A DNA stretch of 64,000 nt from positions 2,598,001 through 2,662,000 of the forward strand of contig NC_013132.1 of NCBI RefSeq assembly GCF_000024005.1. Direction: 5' to 3'. Under the pieces are notes generated by a model that made no database searches, was not told where the DNA came from, and saw only the letters and a list, made by a program, of their open reading frames with translations. Shown here piece by piece: positions 24,042-31,995 of the stretch; positions within the stretch are counted from its first letter, which is position 1; each line of letters starts with the position of its first letter. Both the position numbers and the translations under genes were made by a program. Source of the DNA: Chitinophaga pinensis DSM 2588 (GTDB lineage Bacteria > Bacteroidota > Bacteroidia > Chitinophagales > Chitinophagaceae).

Positions 24042-24620
24042 GTGTATAAACCCATTGTGCTTTTGATTACACCTGAACTTATCAAAGAAGCCAGAAAAGG
24101 CAGTGCTGCCGCCCAGCGATTACTGTTTGACCATTTGTCAGACAGGATGCTGATGGTATGTCGCCGTTACGTCAAGAACCAGCAGGATGCAGAAGAATTA
24201 TTGCTGGATGGGTTTTATAAGTGTTATGCCGCCCTGCCGGGATTGCAATACCAGGGAGAAGCGGCCCTGTTTAGCTGGTTGAAAAGGATCATGATCAATG
24301 AATGCCTGATGTTTCTGCGGAGGAAAAACACCTTCGTGATTGTGTCTGAACATGTAGCAGAAACGGTCGCCCTTGAGGAAGATGTACTGAACACGCTTTC
24401 AGCGGCAGAGATTTTTAACCTGGTGATACAATTGCCCGCTGGTTACCGGACGGTGTTTAACCTGTATGTCATAGAAGGGATGAATCATGGAGAAATCGCA
24501 GGGTTGCTGGGTATAACGGAAGGTACTTCCAAATCCCAGTTAAGTAAGGCGAAATCGTTATTACAAAAAATGCTTACGCAGCAAAATATTGAATATGTTA
24601 AGCGAAAATCACAGCAATAG
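24042..24620 (+). CDS. ECF-type sigma-70 factor
   Basis: A sigma factor of up to 192 residues. Region 2 is at about residues 25-90 (MLMVCRRYVKNQQDAEELLL, FSWLKRIMINECLMFLR). Region 4 is at about 140-185 (LPAGYRTVFNLYVIEGMNH, GEIAGLLGITEGTSKSQLSK). The start is uncertain: the GTG at 24042 is used here, but the conserved sequence begins at TPELIKEARKG and a GTG at 24057 or TTG at 24063 is also possible. It is followed with overlap by a single-pass membrane protein that is probably its anti-sigma factor. Confidence 0.9.
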   Translation: MYKPIVLLITPELIKEARKGSAAAQRLLFDHLSDRMLMVCRRYVKNQQDAEELLLDGFYKCYAALPGLQYQGEAALFSWLKRIMINECLMFLRRKNTFVIVSEHVAETVALEEDVLNTLSAAEIFNLVIQLPAGYRTVFNLYVIEGMNHGEIAGLLGITEGTSKSQLSKAKSLLQKMLTQQNIEYVKRKSQQ

Positions 24621-25236
24621 CCTCCCGGAGAAGATGGATGCACTGGACAGACTGCCAGGGGAAGCGCCTTTCAATAAGGGAGCTGCCTGGGATCGTTTGC
24701 AACAGAGAAGGGAAACACTGGCCCCTGTAAAACGGAAGATGTGGTACTGGTGGGCTGCGGCAGCTGTCCTGGTAGCAATGGTAATACCATTCCTGCTACA
24801 GGAGAAGGCAAAACCGGTTTTGCCAGCGGCGCCGGAAGTGGTATATACACCAGCAGTCAAAAATTTCTCTGCACCTGCCATTGTAAAAACAGTGGGTGCC
24901 GTAACACTCCAGAAAACACGGCCGGTGAGGAGCAGTAAACAGCGCATCGTACAGGCAGATACAGCTGAAGCTTTACAAGATGTAGCTATCCTACAGCCAA
25001 TAGCGGAGACGACCGCTGTCCATAATGACACACCATTCGTGATGACTGCCGCTACTACCGGTACGAATACCCGCAAAATGCGTGTTGTACACATCAACGA
25101 CGTAGGCGGAGACGTCATCGGTAATACCTATATAAACCCGGACCATAAACAATTCAGGGTTGCTGTCGGCGGACGCGCCGGTTTTGCCAGCCAGATTGTC
25201 TCGGATAAATCTTCAAACAACATTCCCAAAAATTAA
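24595..25236 (+). CDS. single-pass membrane protein, likely anti-sigma factor
   Basis: The start is ATG 24595, inside the last codons of the sigma gene; a TTG six bases earlier is also in frame. The 213-residue protein has a cytosolic N-terminus of about 50 residues with basic and acidic patches (LPEKMDALDRLPGEAPFN), one transmembrane helix (WYWWAAAAVLVAMVIPFLL) and a Pro/Ala/Thr-rich periplasmic part. The topology, position and overlap match anti-sigma factors, but I see no zinc-binding HxxxCxxC motif or FecR domain. The function is inferred from context. Confidence 0.7.
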   Translation: MLSENHSNSLPEKMDALDRLPGEAPFNKGAAWDRLQQRRETLAPVKRKMWYWWAAAAVLVAMVIPFLLQEKAKPVLPAAPEVVYTPAVKNFSAPAIVKTVGAVTLQKTRPVRSSKQRIVQADTAEALQDVAILQPIAETTAVHNDTPFVMTAATTGTNTRKMRVVHINDVGGDVIGNTYINPDHKQFRVAVGGRAGFASQIVSDKSSNNIPKN

Positions 25237-25243
25237 ACAATAG

Positions 25244-26347
25244 ATGAAAAAAGTTACTTGCTTTCTGATGCTCCTGCTGAGCATCACAGGGATCCTTTAT
25301 GCCCAGAATAATACACATACATCCAATGAAGACAAGGTATTTGACGTGCCGGAGCAGGAGATCAACAAGCGATTCCAGATCGCGCTGGATAAGGGAGATA
25401 AGATGCAGGTAGAACTGGTAGACATGAGAGACCTGGCATGTATCGGCAATATTGATTCCCTGCTGAAAATATTCCTGAAAGATATTGCACCACTAAAGGA
25501 TTCACTATTAGATGAATTGTCCGTTAAACGTATTGACTACGTGATGGAACCGCCGGCTGCCAAGAAACTGCGATTTAAACAATTTCGTCCTGCCGGTACA
25601 AGTTATCTCGTGCAACAGGGAAATATGGCAGCCTTGAAACTGGAACAGGATACGGTGCATTTTATCGGTATGGTACCTGTGGGTGGGAAACAACAGGTAC
25701 ATCGTTTTCGCATCAGCTTTTTTGTGAATCAGCTGAATAATCTCGCTGCCTATGCAGATGGACGTCTGCAGGCAAAGCTGGTTAGCCTCCGGGAAAATGT
25801 ACATTCAGATTGGGTAAAAGACGACAAGGGGATGATGCATATCCGCAAGGATTATATGATTTCTTCCAGTCTTTCGGGCGGCAATATCGGTGCACATAAC
25901 GACTATCTCGCCTTTAACGCCAGTGTGAATATCCAGAATTATAAAAACTACTTCGTGCCTTCTTTTAGTGTAGGAGCAACTGCGGTGACTGCTGTATTCA
26001 GTGGAAAGCATACGATGGAATTAGGGGCATATTGGGAACCTAATTTCTTCTTTGGCCGGGATAGTGACGGGAAACTAAAGACCTACCGGAATGACTTTGT
26101 AACGCTGATGTATGGTGTTGGTCCGGCGAAAAGAGCGGAGGGAAAGAAAGACCCTTATCTGCAATTTGCCGCCTCTGTCGGATATCTTGTACATCGCAGC
26201 GGAGACTATTTTGAGAAGCATTCCTTCCGTGTGGGATTGGGACGTATTTCCTTGTTGGAAGGAAAAACAAAGATAGAGCCGGTGGTTTATTTCCATGAAG
26301 TCTTTAAAGGAGTGACACCAGGTTTGCGCCTTACACAAAGCTTTTAA
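25244..26347 (+). CDS. exported protein of unknown function in the sigma operon
   Basis: The 367-residue protein has a signal peptide (MKKVTCFLMLLLSITGILYA, cut before QNN). No domain is recognised. The second half is rich in alternating strands (YFVPSFSVGATAVTAVFSG, MELGAYWEPNFFFGRD) and ends in an aromatic residue (RLTQSF), as in outer-membrane beta-barrel proteins. It starts 7 bp after the anti-sigma-like gene and belongs to the same operon, so it may be the envelope component sensed or controlled by the sigma pathway. Confidence 0.7.
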   Translation: MKKVTCFLMLLLSITGILYAQNNTHTSNEDKVFDVPEQEINKRFQIALDKGDKMQVELVDMRDLACIGNIDSLLKIFLKDIAPLKDSLLDELSVKRIDYVMEPPAAKKLRFKQFRPAGTSYLVQQGNMAALKLEQDTVHFIGMVPVGGKQQVHRFRISFFVNQLNNLAAYADGRLQAKLVSLRENVHSDWVKDDKGMMHIRKDYMISSSLSGGNIGAHNDYLAFNASVNIQNYKNYFVPSFSVGATAVTAVFSGKHTMELGAYWEPNFFFGRDSDGKLKTYRNDFVTLMYGVGPAKRAEGKKDPYLQFAASVGYLVHRSGDYFEKHSFRVGLGRISLLEGKTKIEPVVYFHEVFKGVTPGLRLTQSF

Positions 26348-26447
26348 TACCCGGTTAACTCCGTTCTGTTGTATACAGCTGGCCATTGTGCCGGCTGTTT
26401 CTTTGAGCGGTATCTGCAATTAGCTGAAATACCCGTAATTTTCAGGT

Positions 26448-27284
26448 ATGTATATCAGGAACCTCACCCAGCAATTGGAGATCGACTATGTGGTCAAGGA
26501 TATCTGGCCTTTTCTATTGCATAAGCATACACATTTTGAAATGCTGTATATCATGCGGGGGAGAGGACAGCATATGATCAACGGAACGACCTATAACTAT
26601 GAAAAGGGCGATCTGTTTATACTGGTCCCACAGGATAATCATTTCTTTGTTTTTCAGGAACGCAGCGCTATTTGTATCATGAAATTTCATGAAGGGTATT
26701 TCAGCGATTTTCTGCAGGATGCGAAGTTTAAAGATCTGTTTACCGCATTGTCTTCTCCATACCGCAAGGTCTCTGCCGGCTGTAAAAACAAACAGGATAT
26801 CATGCAGCTGATGGAGCTGATCATACGGGAGCACCGGAAGGAAAGCGCCCATCAGCAGATCATTATAAAACATGCTCTTTCTCTGATCATTACACTGACT
26901 GCAAAAGATGCCGGTGAACAATTATCGACTGCCAAAGACGATAAAATACAGTCTGTGCTGAACTACATCCACCAGCATATCGCAGATAAACACCTATTGT
27001 CTGTACAAAAGATGGCAGATACTTTTCATATCAGTAAGAGTTACTTTAACCAGTATTTCAAGAATGCTACCGGTAGCGCTTACAAAAAGTATGTACAGGA
27101 ATATGCCCTTAAACTGATCGCCAGTCAGCTGGTAGGCAGAAATAAGACACTGACCCAGTTAGCCGAGGAATTTGGATATAGTGATGAAAGCCACCTGAAC
27201 CGTGCATTTAAGGCGCATTTCAACCTTAGTCCTTCTGCCTTTAAGAAACAGCAGATGCGCCGATCTATAGTTTATACAGGATAA
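26448..27284 (+). CDS. AraC-family regulator with cupin sensor
   Basis: The 278-residue protein has an N-terminal cupin-like sensor (about 15-110: PFLLHKHTHFEMLYIMRGRG, YNYEKGDLFILVPQDNH) and a C-terminal double helix-turn-helix (about 170-272: LLSVQKMADTFHISKSYFNQ, LTQLAEEFGYSDESHLNRAF). The HTHFE motif suggests a metal or small-molecule pocket. A VOC gene follows in the same direction after 71 bp and may be a target. Confidence 0.9.
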   Translation: MYIRNLTQQLEIDYVVKDIWPFLLHKHTHFEMLYIMRGRGQHMINGTTYNYEKGDLFILVPQDNHFFVFQERSAICIMKFHEGYFSDFLQDAKFKDLFTALSSPYRKVSAGCKNKQDIMQLMELIIREHRKESAHQQIIIKHALSLIITLTAKDAGEQLSTAKDDKIQSVLNYIHQHIADKHLLSVQKMADTFHISKSYFNQYFKNATGSAYKKYVQEYALKLIASQLVGRNKTLTQLAEEFGYSDESHLNRAFKAHFNLSPSAFKKQQMRRSIVYTG

Positions 27285-27355
27285 TCTCCGCTTCGTTCAA
27301 TGCACGATCCATACAGACAGCCGAACTTTGCATGACAAGTTTAAAGGAATAACAC

Positions 27356-27763
27356 ATGCATATAGATCATACTACGATAAGGACGGATCATCTGGCTGAT
27401 ACCAGGGACTTCTTTGTCAAAGTCTTCGGACTGACAGAAGGCCCCCGCCCTGCGGCTATTGCCAGGGCGATACCCGGCCACTGGCTATACTGGAAAGAAG
27501 CGCCGCTGGTACACCTGATACCGGCTTCATTTTATCATGACAGAACCGGACAGTCCCCGGCAGAAGCCATTGACCATACAGCCTTTTTTATGGAGGATTA
27601 TGAGGGTTTCAGACAGCATCTAAAAGACCTGGGTATCCATTTCTCCCCGATGGATCTGCCGGATATAGGCGAACGGCGGATCTTCCTGCGTACGCCAGCT
27701 GGCATACTACTTGAAACAGTTTTCAGAACAGATAATGACATAAGTGTGCCAACACAGGAATAG
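27356..27763 (+). CDS. VOC-family glyoxalase-like protein
   Basis: The 135-residue protein shows the vicinal oxygen chelate fold with clear ligand positions: MHIDHTTIRTDHLADTRDFF (His4), the middle TAFFMEDYEGF after AIDHT, and TPAGILLETVF (Glu near the end). It is probably a metal-dependent lyase, dioxygenase or isomerase of unknown substrate. It follows the AraC regulator in the same direction. Confidence 0.85.
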   Translation: MHIDHTTIRTDHLADTRDFFVKVFGLTEGPRPAAIARAIPGHWLYWKEAPLVHLIPASFYHDRTGQSPAEAIDHTAFFMEDYEGFRQHLKDLGIHFSPMDLPDIGERRIFLRTPAGILLETVFRTDNDISVPTQE

Positions 27764-27791
27764 TCCTTTTACGGTTCTTACGTATGTTCAT

Positions 27792-27799
27792 TAACTTTG
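27792..27799 (+). promoter_or_regulatory. promoter -7 element TAACTTTG for the GAF-protein gene
   Basis: An exact TAnnTTTG match 25 bp before the ATG. Confidence 0.6.
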
Positions 27800-27824
27800 T
27801 AGTAATCCGCCAAAGAATCTACGC

Positions 27825-30164
27825 ATGAAACAGGACATACTGGACCTCTCCGGTGAGAAAGCATTACCTCTCCAGCTGGACGCCGCCATTTCTTTCAGAT
27901 TATTCACTGACTATCTCCACAAGCGAGCAGGAGAGGAAAGGACGGCCAAGGCTGGTATCTACAGAAATGCCCTGGAGCTTTTCGATAAATATCAGTTGTG
28001 TAGTAAAGATATTGCGCTTACTGAGGTACATAAATACAGTGAATTACTGGAACAGTTGTACGTCTGCCTGTCTCCCCCGCTGGCAGATGAAAATGAAATG
28101 GCCTGGGGCCTGAGCTTCCCTTTTCACCCGCTGATATTCTATGGTACCGAAACCCTGTATCAGCTGATGTCCAATAGGGTGGTCGATCATGAAAAGTATA
28201 TTGTATCCAAGACGCCGGAGGAATTCCATAAGAGCCGTCTGCAGATGATTTATTCCTTCATTTTGCAGCGACTCTATAATTTCCGGATGTCTGTAAAAAC
28301 GGAGCAATATCACGCTGGTATCAACCGGGAAACCGGACTGTTGCAATACTTCCAGGTGCATATCAATGCGGATTTTCTACAGGTAGAACCGATAGGGCCG
28401 CTGCCTACACCTGATTCTGGTGAAATATCACTGATGCTGGCGGAGGACGAAGGGTATGATCTGTTGCAGAAAATTTTGCCGCTTACAGCTTTCCGTTTCA
28501 GGGGCTTCTGTATCGTATCAATATCTGATGTGACGGTACAGAAGGCGGTGGAAAATATTGAAAATGTGCGTCTGAACCGTACACCGGATAATGACGAAAG
28601 CAGCTACCTGAACGTTATACAATCACTTAAAACCATCGTTGGGAATAAACAGATCGAGTTTGACCTGTTTCCATTGGTAAAGATCAATAATGAGCCCGTT
28701 TATGGCTATAAAAAGGCCGGTACGGGGATCCTTTTTGAAGTGTGGGGAGAGCGGCTGTCGCCGGAAGTCTTCCGTAAACAGGCCAAGGGCTATTTCTCCA
28801 ATCCTAATTCCTTCTTCTCTCACGACCTTTTCGGGCCGAAGGAGATGGAGGTCGCTTTTCTGGAACATTTCCGTAAACTGAAAGTCCGTTCACTCGCCCT
28901 GCTACCGGTATTTTATAACGCTAATCCGGTAGGTGTACTGGCGATGCATACCTGGGGAGACGAGACATTTGAAGAAACGACTGTTTCATTACTTGAGCCG
29001 GCATTACCAGCTATTGCCCAGTTATTCGAAGTATATATTGACGAGTTTAACCTGGAGATCGAGAATATTATCAAGGAGAAATTTACCTCGATCCAGCCTT
29101 CCGTACAATGGAAGTTCAACGAGGTGGCCTGGCACTATCTGCATGACAGGAAGAAAGGGCTGCCGGAGACAGCCGAAACCATCCATTTTAATGGGGTTTA
29201 TCCCTTATATGGTGCGGTAGATATCCGGAATTCAACCATAGAGCGGAATAAGGCGATCGTCACCGATCTCGATACGCATCTGGATCACCTGATGAAAACA
29301 TTGCAGTCTTTACAGGAAGATCATCATTCCGTATTACAGGAAGAAATGATCTACAAATGCGGCAAGTGGAAAGAAGCCCTGGGCGTACAGCAACTGAACG
29401 GCAATGATGAAAACAGGCTGGTGACCTTTTTCAAGGAAGAAACGACTCCATATCTGAAGCATATGTCAAAACAGAATGGTAACAGTCAAATACTGGAAGA
29501 ATACCTGAGCGTACTGGATAAATTCAACAATAACCTGTATGGCAGTAAGCATGCGCTGGAAATGTCCATGCAGATGATCAATACCGTCGTGAACAATTAT
29601 TTTGAAACGGAGAAAGACCAGTTGCAGACTTCCTATCCCTGCTATTTTGAGAAGTTCCGTTCAGATGGGGTTGAATATGATATTTATATCGGACAGTCTT
29701 TTGCGCCTGAACAGGCATTTAATCATTTTCACCTGAAGAACCTGCGTCTCTGGCAATTGTCATCTATGGCGGCAGTGGCACAGCTGACAGCTTCTTTATT
29801 ACCGGATATGCCGGTTCCGCTGCGTACCACACAGCTGATCTTTGTGCATAACCATACTATTGATATCAGTTTCAGGGCGGATGAAAGGAAATTTGATGTG
29901 GAGGGCGCCTATAACATCCGGTATCAGATGATCAAAAAACGGATCGATAAGGTACATCTGCGTAATACCGAAGAGCGCTTAACGCAACCGGATAAGATCG
30001 TACTGATCTATTTTGACAATAAGGATATTGAAGATTACCTGCCATTTATCCATTATCTGCAGGAGAAGGGGACCCTGAACAATGACCTGGAAGAACTGGA
30101 ACTGGAAGATCTGCAGGGACTGAGCGGATTAAGAGCATTGAGAGTAGGCGTCGCGGATCTGTAA
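27825..30164 (+). CDS. large GAF-domain protein
   Basis: The 779-residue cytosolic protein has a GAF-like domain at about residues 330-420 (EVAFLEHFRKLKVRSLALLP, NPVGVLAMHTWGDETFEE). A second segment at about 440-520 reads FNGVYPLYGAVDIRNSTIER, reminiscent of cyclase or effector domains in Bacteroidota GAF proteins. The long N-terminal third and the C-terminal third (about 560-779) are mixed helix/strand without a known family. No kinase, GGDEF or DNA-binding motif is visible. It is probably a small-molecule sensor. It has its own promoter and is followed by a hairpin-rich intergenic region. Confidence 0.8.
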   Translation: MKQDILDLSGEKALPLQLDAAISFRLFTDYLHKRAGEERTAKAGIYRNALELFDKYQLCSKDIALTEVHKYSELLEQLYVCLSPPLADENEMAWGLSFPFHPLIFYGTETLYQLMSNRVVDHEKYIVSKTPEEFHKSRLQMIYSFILQRLYNFRMSVKTEQYHAGINRETGLLQYFQVHINADFLQVEPIGPLPTPDSGEISLMLAEDEGYDLLQKILPLTAFRFRGFCIVSISDVTVQKAVENIENVRLNRTPDNDESSYLNVIQSLKTIVGNKQIEFDLFPLVKINNEPVYGYKKAGTGILFEVWGERLSPEVFRKQAKGYFSNPNSFFSHDLFGPKEMEVAFLEHFRKLKVRSLALLPVFYNANPVGVLAMHTWGDETFEETTVSLLEPALPAIAQLFEVYIDEFNLEIENIIKEKFTSIQPSVQWKFNEVAWHYLHDRKKGLPETAETIHFNGVYPLYGAVDIRNSTIERNKAIVTDLDTHLDHLMKTLQSLQEDHHSVLQEEMIYKCGKWKEALGVQQLNGNDENRLVTFFKEETTPYLKHMSKQNGNSQILEEYLSVLDKFNNNLYGSKHALEMSMQMINTVVNNYFETEKDQLQTSYPCYFEKFRSDGVEYDIYIGQSFAPEQAFNHFHLKNLRLWQLSSMAAVAQLTASLLPDMPVPLRTTQLIFVHNHTIDISFRADERKFDVEGAYNIRYQMIKKRIDKVHLRNTEERLTQPDKIVLIYFDNKDIEDYLPFIHYLQEKGTLNNDLEELELEDLQGLSGLRALRVGVADL

Positions 30165-30169
30165 CTATA

Positions 30170-30229
30170 ACGAGTAGTATTGAGCTGGAAATTATGAATA
30201 ATAATAAAGACGCTCAGAACAGTACTCGT
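30170..30229. repeat. imperfect inverted repeat after the GAF gene
   Basis: ACGAGTA (30170-30176) pairs with TACTCGT (30223-30229), and TGAGC (30181-30185) pairs with GCTCA (30212-30216), giving an interrupted long stem. It probably serves as a weak terminator for the upstream gene. Confidence 0.45.
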
Positions 30230-30233
30230 AAAA

Positions 30234-30249
30234 TTACGATATATCGTAA
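30234..30249. promoter_or_regulatory. 16-bp perfect palindrome upstream of an AraC gene
   Basis: TTACGATATATCGTAA is a perfect palindrome about 100 bp before the AraC-family start at 30351. It could be an operator for this regulator or another dimeric repressor. Confidence 0.45.
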
Positions 30250-30350
30250 GTATAGTTTATGAACTTGTGGGTGTAATCGGTTGTTTTTCAATTGTTTAAT
30301 CCTGTGGCATTTTGATTGCCTGTTATAAGTCAATTAAATAGGCCAGTTTT

Positions 30351-31211
30351 ATGAGACATCACCAGGAAAATACACAATTGAAATCCAGGATTCAGATCCA
30401 TTCATTTGAATCATCAGATATGATTAATACGTTTTCTGACCGGGAGGCGTTTAAACGCGAGAATGTAGAGATCCTCTGGTCGAAATACGGCAGCGGCACT
30501 GTACAGGCGGACGGTAAGATCATGCAGGTGGAAGAACACCAGATCTATTGTTTCCTGCCAGGTCAGCTTAGAAAGTTTCAGCTGGAAGGTCCTGTCAATG
30601 GCTATTATATTTCTTTTTCACCTGATTGCCTTTACCTGGCTTATAACCTGAAGGACATGATGTCGTCCTTCGAAGAGTCCATATTGAATATGCAGTTGCT
30701 TAACTTCAGAGCAGATGAGGAGATGCAGGAGGAACTGGAAGAAATTGTCAGAAAGATGCAAAGGGAGTGTGAAGGTGATCTGTGGATGCGTTCTGAGGTT
30801 TTATCAGGACTACTGAACGTGTTTATGATCTATTTGTCCAGGGAATTAGGTGTTGGTGCACAAACACAGGTACTGTCCAGAGAGGGAGATGTGGCGCGGA
30901 AGTTTATGACGATGCTGAAACAGCAGTTCTTGCATTGTAAGAAGGTAGCTGATTATGCAGATGCCTTGAATGTAACGCCTAACTATCTGAATACAGCGGT
31001 TAAAAAAGTGACGGGTTTTACTGCCAGTTATCAGATACATAAACTGATCATCCTGGAAGCTAAACGCCGGATGTTATATACGGATAGTAGTCTGAAGGAA
31101 ATTGCTTTTGATCTGGGTTTCGATAATCAGGCGCATTTTAGTAAGTTCTTCAAAGCTAAAACAGGCATGAACTTTACGACCTTCAAACATAGTATGGCCG
31201 AAATGGTCTGA
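30351..31211 (+). CDS. AraC-family transcriptional regulator
   Basis: The 286-residue protein has an N-terminal ligand-type domain (about 30-110: EILWSKYGSGTVQADGKIMQ, HQIYCFLPGQLRKFQLEGP) and a C-terminal AraC DNA-binding domain (about 185-283: KVADYADALNVTPNYLNTAV, LKEIAFDLGFDNQAHFSKFF). It is convergent with the M17_N/porin operon across a strong terminator. Its target is unknown. Confidence 0.9.
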   Translation: MRHHQENTQLKSRIQIHSFESSDMINTFSDREAFKRENVEILWSKYGSGTVQADGKIMQVEEHQIYCFLPGQLRKFQLEGPVNGYYISFSPDCLYLAYNLKDMMSSFEESILNMQLLNFRADEEMQEELEEIVRKMQRECEGDLWMRSEVLSGLLNVFMIYLSRELGVGAQTQVLSREGDVARKFMTMLKQQFLHCKKVADYADALNVTPNYLNTAVKKVTGFTASYQIHKLIILEAKRRMLYTDSSLKEIAFDLGFDNQAHFSKFFKAKTGMNFTTFKHSMAEMV

Positions 31212-31223
31212 TAGAATGTACAT

Positions 31224-31269
31224 AAAAAAACCGGGAAGAAGTTGTCGTCGTCTTCTTCCCGGTTTTTTT
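31224..31269. terminator. strong bidirectional terminator
   Basis: A perfect 17-bp stem (31224-31240 with 31253-31269) made of seven A-T pairs and CCGGGAAGAA, around a 12-nt loop. It sits between the convergent AraC gene and the M17_N gene. Confidence 0.9.
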
Positions 31270-31283
31270 ATGTCCGTTACTTT

Positions 31284-31991
31284 CTATTGCTGGTAGGCAG
31301 TCAGCGCATGTTTTACGGCTTCTGAAGAAGGCGCATAAAATGCAGGGCCGGACAGGAGGGTCAATTTCAGCACTGGTTTAAATACTGACATCTTTTTCTC
31401 TTTCAGGTGCAATTGTGTGTTATAAGCATCAAAGGCTCCTTTTATAACATTCTCTGCTACTTCGGCGGTAGGAGAATCGATACCTGCATCTTTAATGTCA
31501 CTTGCATGGGAATAAGCGTTTACACCCAGTCTCAGGGCTTCTCTCATACCAATAGTGCCTACGGTGTACATTACATCCGCATTGAAGGTATTTCTGTTAC
31601 CCAGACCTATCAGCAGTAGCTGTTTCGCTTTGATCGTGCCGGTAGGAGGCGTGATCAGTAATGTTTCAAATGCATGTCCGGTGAATTTGCCACTCTTCCG
31701 CAGGTCCGTAATGATACCATGTAAGGCTTCGTCGAGATGCAGCATACCATTCAGCGGTGCGGGTAATGCCGGTGGATTGGTAATATCTCCTTCTGTGTAT
31801 TCAAACACACATGCGATCTGTAAAGGTGTTTCCTGTGCGGAAGGCCCCTGTACTTTTACTTCAACGGCAATGCCATTTGCTTTACCCACTACTGCGGATG
31901 TACCCACTGCAGGGAGCTCTTTTACCTGTGCATTTACTGCGACTACGACAAACAGCAATAAACTGGTCAGACTTGTTTTTAACGTTTTCAT
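31284..31991 (-). CDS. secreted protein consisting of a peptidase M17 N-terminal domain
   Basis: I start at the ATG at 31991, which gives a signal peptide (MKTLKTSLTSLLLFVVVAVNAQ). The longer frame to 32081 overlaps the porin end and has no signal. The mature part (about 25-235) resembles the macrodomain-like N-domain of leucyl aminopeptidases (M17_N: LHLDEALHGIITDLRKSGKF, KAKQLLLIGLGNRNTF, VGTIGMREALRLG). The C-terminal di-zinc catalytic domain is absent and no second ORF supplies it. It is predicted periplasmic and is encoded 4 bp after the alginate-export-type porin, so it may assist or be regulated with it. Confidence 0.75.
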   Translation of the reverse strand: MKTLKTSLTSLLLFVVVAVNAQVKELPAVGTSAVVGKANGIAVEVKVQGPSAQETPLQIACVFEYTEGDITNPPALPAPLNGMLHLDEALHGIITDLRKSGKFTGHAFETLLITPPTGTIKAKQLLLIGLGNRNTFNADVMYTVGTIGMREALRLGVNAYSHASDIKDAGIDSPTAEVAENVIKGAFDAYNTQLHLKEKKMSVFKPVLKLTLLSGPAFYAPSSEAVKHALTAYQQ

Positions 31992-31995
31992 ATTA

